Below are positions 27,501-33,500 of a stretch of 64,000 bases of DNA, in pieces (within the stretch, counting starts at the first letter, position 1; each line of letters opens with the position of its first letter). A program made the position numbers and the translations under genes. A model generated the notes under the pieces. It was not told the DNA's origin and searched no databases. It saw nothing but the letters and a program-made list of their open reading frames with translations. The DNA is taken from positions 3,554,609 to 3,618,608 of the forward strand of contig CM029119.1 of NCBI GenBank assembly GCA_016859345.1, given 5' to 3'. Source of the stretch: Istiophorus platypterus (Eukaryota > Chordata > Actinopteri > Istiophoriformes > Istiophoridae).

Positions 27501-30500
27501 GGTAGTGGTTTTGTGATAAATACCTCAAAAACTACTGAGTGGGTTGCCATTAAATTTGGTACCTTCTTAATTACATTGAAACCTTAAAGTAGGCTTGAGG
27601 CTAAGCAAAAAGTGGCAAACTGAGTTCGCTGTTCTCTCTATTCACTGTGTATAATTCTAGTCGTCATTCTGTGAGAACATGACTTCAAAAGTGTAAAAAC
27701 AGAACTCACAGACAATTCAGTTTGATTCCATATAAACAACATTTCCTGCCCAGTGGGATGCTTTATCTTGCAGGTTCTGATGTTGTTTATGGTCTAAAAG
27801 GCCATTTCTCACTTGGCATCAGTGAGCGGCGACAGAGCATATGGGATTATGGGAGTCCTGTGAAATAATCTGCAGAGCAGCACCACAGTAATGAGAACAT
27901 AAATCATGCTCAGAGCTGCATGTCCACATGTTATTCCACAGGGGCTGTTTCATAAATGTTATGCACTCAACTAACAAAATCACAAACGCTTGGTTTAAAA
28001 ACAGGGTTGGTATAAAATTACAGAAGGAAAAAAAGGGAGAGACAGAGTCAATATCTGATTCATGAGATTGTCTTTCATGGTAATTGCAGTCCAATAAGAT
28101 GAGGTCCTATTCTGTCACTGTCGATTCTGTTTAATCTTCCTTTCTCTTCTTTTATTCAGTAATACATACAACTAAGCCTGACGACATATAGTGTAATAGA
28201 TAGAGATAAGATCCACACACACCTGTCCAACAGTTGCATCATCTCCTCATACTTCTGGATGACCCTGGCTCCTTTTGCAGACTCCAAGCACCTGCAGAGA
28301 AGATGAAATTTTTCAACACATGCAAAGGTTCTATCCAGTATCTTTTCAGTAATCAAAATTTCAAAACATCAGTTTCATGAAACCTTAAAACAGTTCACAA
28401 AATGTCATGTAAAAGAACTAATACTTATACAAAAGAAAATAAAAATTTATCTGCTCTGATGGTGACAAGAGGCAACTCACGGCTGGGAGAGGTTTCTGAA
28501 TTTGGAGAAGGGGGTCTGGATGCGCTGCCGCAGCTCCTGAGCCCATCTCAGCCCTCCAGCTACCGCTGGCATATTCTTATTCACTGGAGTTGAACCTGAG
28601 GAGGTCATTAGGAGGTTGCATAATGTTGCAGATATTTCTGCTGCCACTTCAATTCAATGAAAGTTAAAATTTACAATAGCCACCAACCCCTCTGTCAAGC
28701 TCCTTTTTTTTGGAAATACGTTTTACTACTTCCTGATCTATAACTTGATTCAAATCAGCCTGCTTCCCTCATTTGCTCATTTAGTACTACACTGGGTAGT
28801 TCACTCAATGGTGAGCAGTACTTTGAGGTTTTAGGCGCCTAGCCATCATCATCATTTGCTTCATAATTGACAGTAATACACTGATTTAATGGTCATAATT
28901 TTCACCTCTACAAAATCCAGAGCATTGTGCAGAAAGGGCAGAAGTTAAGGATGCTACTGTTTTTGTTATACTGTGGGAATAACTAAGGCCAATATACAGT
29001 TTAGAACATAAATTGTGCATAAATAAAATGGCTGACACGAAATATAATGCACTATTCAGAAAAAAGCAAACAGGAAACAGTTCATTTTGTGTTTGTGGAT
29101 TATTCAGAGTAGTAGAGACAGTGTCTCTAAAGACATTTTTTTGTGTAACGTATCTTTTAATGTAGCTGGCTGGTTGAACCAACCCTTTAACCCTTGAACA
29201 CTTAACCCTTCTCATCTGCAAATGTAAGCCAGACATTACTAATTGTTAACTTCATACACAATCATTACAATCTCAGGGTTGAATTTGCCTAAACCAAACT
29301 AACTGGTTTGACCTCCTAATCAAACTCTGGCGGAAGCCATAATTTTACAGAAACTTTGCTCACTCATCTCTTTGTAAAGTGTCTAAACCAAAAGTTGTCA
29401 AAATACAGGAATTGGTCTGAATCTCACCCAGCTCCTCTGCAGTTTGGATGTGTTTGTTGTAGAGGAATTTACAGCAGTCCAACTCCTTGTCAAAAACAGA
29501 GACAAGGAGAGGGTATCGGTCGAGTACATCTGCCGCCACCAAGGGGCGCTCCAGCAAGCTACCAAACATATCCAGAACCTGCAGACACCAGATAAGTGAA
29601 AAGCTTTTAATACATGTTTATGATTGTGTTTTTGTATTCATACGGAGGAGAGAGATTAAGTTCCAGGACCTTGAAGGCGTGGTCCAGTCCAGAGCCATCA
29701 TCAAAGGCCTGACAGAAGATGGCTCCTAGACGTCTGTCTGTGTCATCCACCTTCAGTTTGAACACCCTCACATCTTCTTCAAACTCCTGTAGGGCAGATA
29801 GCTCAGCTAGACTGATGCAAGCTAAGGCGGAGCCAGGGCAGCATACTCCTTTTCACATCTCACTGACTCAAAGCCATTCAGCTGGGAACACTGACTACAT
29901 CTTACAGGCAAAGTAAATTGCTTTTCTCTCTGTAACTCGGAAACATCTTGGTTAAGCGACTAAAAAGCATTTTAAAAGAGACTATTTGTGCAGAAAACAT
30001 TTTGCTCCAAAATGCTGGATTGACCAGGCAGTGGTAGTGTTTTCCTGCCTAGGAAAAAAATGTACTGAGAGGCATTCAGGGGTTAAAAAAAAATTACACT
30101 GAGAATGTAGCCTGTGTCTAGTTTTTCATAAAACCCTTGTAAACTAACCTTAAATGTTGGCAAGTGAACAAAACCTTTGTGTACCCTGTGAGCCTGATAC
30201 TCCTTACCCTGTTGTTAAGGTCCAAGCAGTCATATGGCTTCTCTGTGAAGAATTTGTAGGTGTCCACAAACTCTTGGTAGAGCAGCTGGACCTGCTGGCC
30301 AAGGGCTCGGCCCCTGACGCCTCCAATCTCCAATTTCTCAAGCTTCAGCAAGTCCACAGCTGTTAACAGGATGTCCTACAGGGAGACAGAAACAGGAAAC
30401 TGAAGTCAATCAAGCTCAATTGCAGTATCACTACAATGAAAAGTAAAAAATAAGGCAAGTTTCAGTTTGGCATCTCAATCCGCATATCAAAAATGCTTAC

Positions 30501-33500
30501 ATTTGGCACCTATTGATTAACCAACAGTGTTTCCATACTCACCTTAATGGTCTTGACTCTGTTAATAAAGCAGTCAAGCCCAGAGAAGACCAAAAGTGGG
30601 GAAAAGTCCCAAGGCTTAACCAAGCTCCCGTTCCTCTGGTACTGACTCAGTTTGGCCGTACGGTCCTCGTAGGTGCTCCTGAAGAGCTGCAGGATATCCA
30701 GGCTCTGCCGTACCCTCAGGAGACTCTCTGAAACCTCTCCTCTCAGAACCTCTTCTGGAACCAGATACAACTGGGCCTGGTGTTGCAGGGCAGGAACAGG
30801 TAAGTTTGGCATAGTTGGGCCTACAATATACATTTGCTCTAGTCACAGCTAAATGTTTAGCTAATAATCCCAAATTCCTGAAAATGTCATCTTTTTTTAT
30901 GTCTGCCACGAAGTGACACCAATTTGTATTTCAAATGGGCAGAAAGAGGGCAACTCCCTATAGACAGCAATTAGCTCCATCCGCTGCGGTTGGCTGCAAT
31001 CCAATATCCAAGTGCATATTTAAGACCCTTTTAGAGGATTCTCATTTCAAAACAAGTCAGCTCAATACAGTATTTTTTATCCAATTCATGGAGTCAGTGT
31101 TAATTAGCTAGTTACAAAATCTGCTGGTGACACTTTCGACCAGTAAGATCCCTCCATGTTAAATCAAATGAACCCATTGTTACAAAAATTATTTGAGTGG
31201 TGAATCTGCTAGTCCCTGCAAATACTGAATGTTCTATACAAGAATGGAACATTCAACAGTATAGGAACAGCAACTAAGTTAATTAGCCAAAAAATGTAAC
31301 CATAAAATTAACTCCTGTATAATTTTCCTTGAGGGTCACAAGGCAAGCTGCAGCAGCAATCTTAAGAAAAACTCAGCCATCAACTTTGGATGGCTGTGGT
31401 TATGAACATTCATGAGGTCAATGGCTGTCTTCCTTACCAATGCTGTTGTGTTTACATTGGAAACAATGGAGGCAATAGAGGAAACCACTTGCGGTCTGTA
31501 TAGGGGCTGCAAAAGATCTATGAGCATAAGACAGCCCCCCCAAAGACCATTAGGAATTAGTACCACAAAAGCAAAATATAAATTTAAATGATAAGGACCC
31601 AAAGGAAATAGTTCAATGTTCTGGAATTATACTTATTTTCTTGTCACTGTTTGATCCATTGAGTCCAGTACATTTGGGATGTCTAGAAGTGCCATATAAT
31701 TTTATTCCATTTATATGTGCAGGGAGCCAACAGGAAATCAGCCAGCTTAGAATTGCATGCTAATAAAGTTCTACTGCACATGCCCTATGGGCTCTATAAG
31801 AAGCCTCCAGAAATATGGGGGAGGTTTTGGGAATTTTTGCCCAATAAGCAATTTAAATAGTAATAAATATAGTGCCATGATTGAATTCACTGTCCTGTTC
31901 TTCTTAATCCATCCATGTGCATGCCTCGTGTGCATGCCTCTGCAACCCATTGCTACCCATAAAACCCTTTTCTGCATAGGTCCACAGACTTTTACATGCC
32001 TTTACATGCATCTTCCACCATTTAACTCACCGCAACACCACAGCTTCCAGTATTTATGCTAAGCTAAACTAATCATTTCTTGGCTTTATCAAATACTTAA
32101 AAAACATAATAAAAAATGGTATTGATCTTTAAAGCTAACTCTTGGAAAGAAAGCAAATAAGCATTTATTGTCCATTCTTACCTAATCTTGAGGGCCTGTG
32201 TTGTATAGGGGCCCTTTGTCAAAATCTAGTTTTAATACACTTATTTTAGTTGATATTATTCTTATGTTTTGAATATTTCTTCAGGGGCAATATTGCAAAT
32301 ATCACGAATTGACACACAGCAAATCCTGGCAGGATCTGATTCCTAGAAGGATTACAAGTTTGTCTCTGGGGCTTTGGGCAAAATAAATTGAAACTGCCCT
32401 CTGCAGTCTGCTGCATCATCTTGTTTAGTACTTAGTGCCAGAGAGAGTGAGAGGGGCTTTGGAGGGTTGTGAATAGGGGGCCACAGCTCATTTTTGCCAC
32501 ATGCCCCTCTAGAGGGTTAATCTGGCACTGGCGGCTCGTTGGTCTTTCCTGGGAAAAGTTTTCCGATGAACTATTTCCAGCAGCAAAAACAGAAGTTTCC
32601 TTCCAATACACTGAACACAAAGGAATTGAACAATAGAAGATTTGATAGCATTAAGGGTGAAAGCCTTCATGGCTGAGAAGACAAAGAAAAATGGTCCACC
32701 CACAGAAAGTAAAACTTCATCACCAGAAAATCCCAGAAAAAAAAAATCGCATTACCAATCACCTATTTGTGCTGACTGGGGATCTCTGACAAGTGCAATT
32801 TTAGAAAAACCAGAGTAATAACTACTTAGAAACACAGGATCTTGGGATTGGATTGCCATATGACGCAGAGAAATAACTCCTGCTGACCTTCTGTATGAGA
32901 AAGTTGCAGGTCTCTTGCAACAGAACAATGAGGCGTGCTGGGATGTTGTAGTATCTGGAGTTGGCCCACACAAGGCACACTGTATGCATCAAAGGGCCGA
33001 TTTGATCCCTGACATCTGGAAACTCAATATTCTCCATGCCCTCGAACAGGCGCTGCAAGGGCCTCAAGTAGGTGCAGATGTCCTTTGCCTCCTCCAAGGC
33101 TGGCAAGAGAAGATGTGACCAAAGAACATTGAAATACCACGTATGAAAAAAAGTAGATGATGATATACTTCAACCAGTCACATGTGCCACCACAGAAGTG
33201 GTCTAATTACATTTTTTTTCTGTTGTCCGATATATAGGCTGATTACCTGTGAGAATGTTGTGTTGCATGTTCATAAAAGCAGGGTAATAACTGCTCTCCA
33301 CTGCCTCCAGCAGCATCGCCATCTTATTCACCTTAGACGATTTTAACTGGGAGTGAATACATTCCAAATCTGTGTATCTTCACATGGGAAAAAAAAAGGA
33401 AGACAAAAAGGTTTCTGTTACATTTATAGAAGACCATTGGATCGGGTTGCACTGGCTATCCATAAATCTAATGCTGATTTTTGTTGTCTTGTTAAGTACT

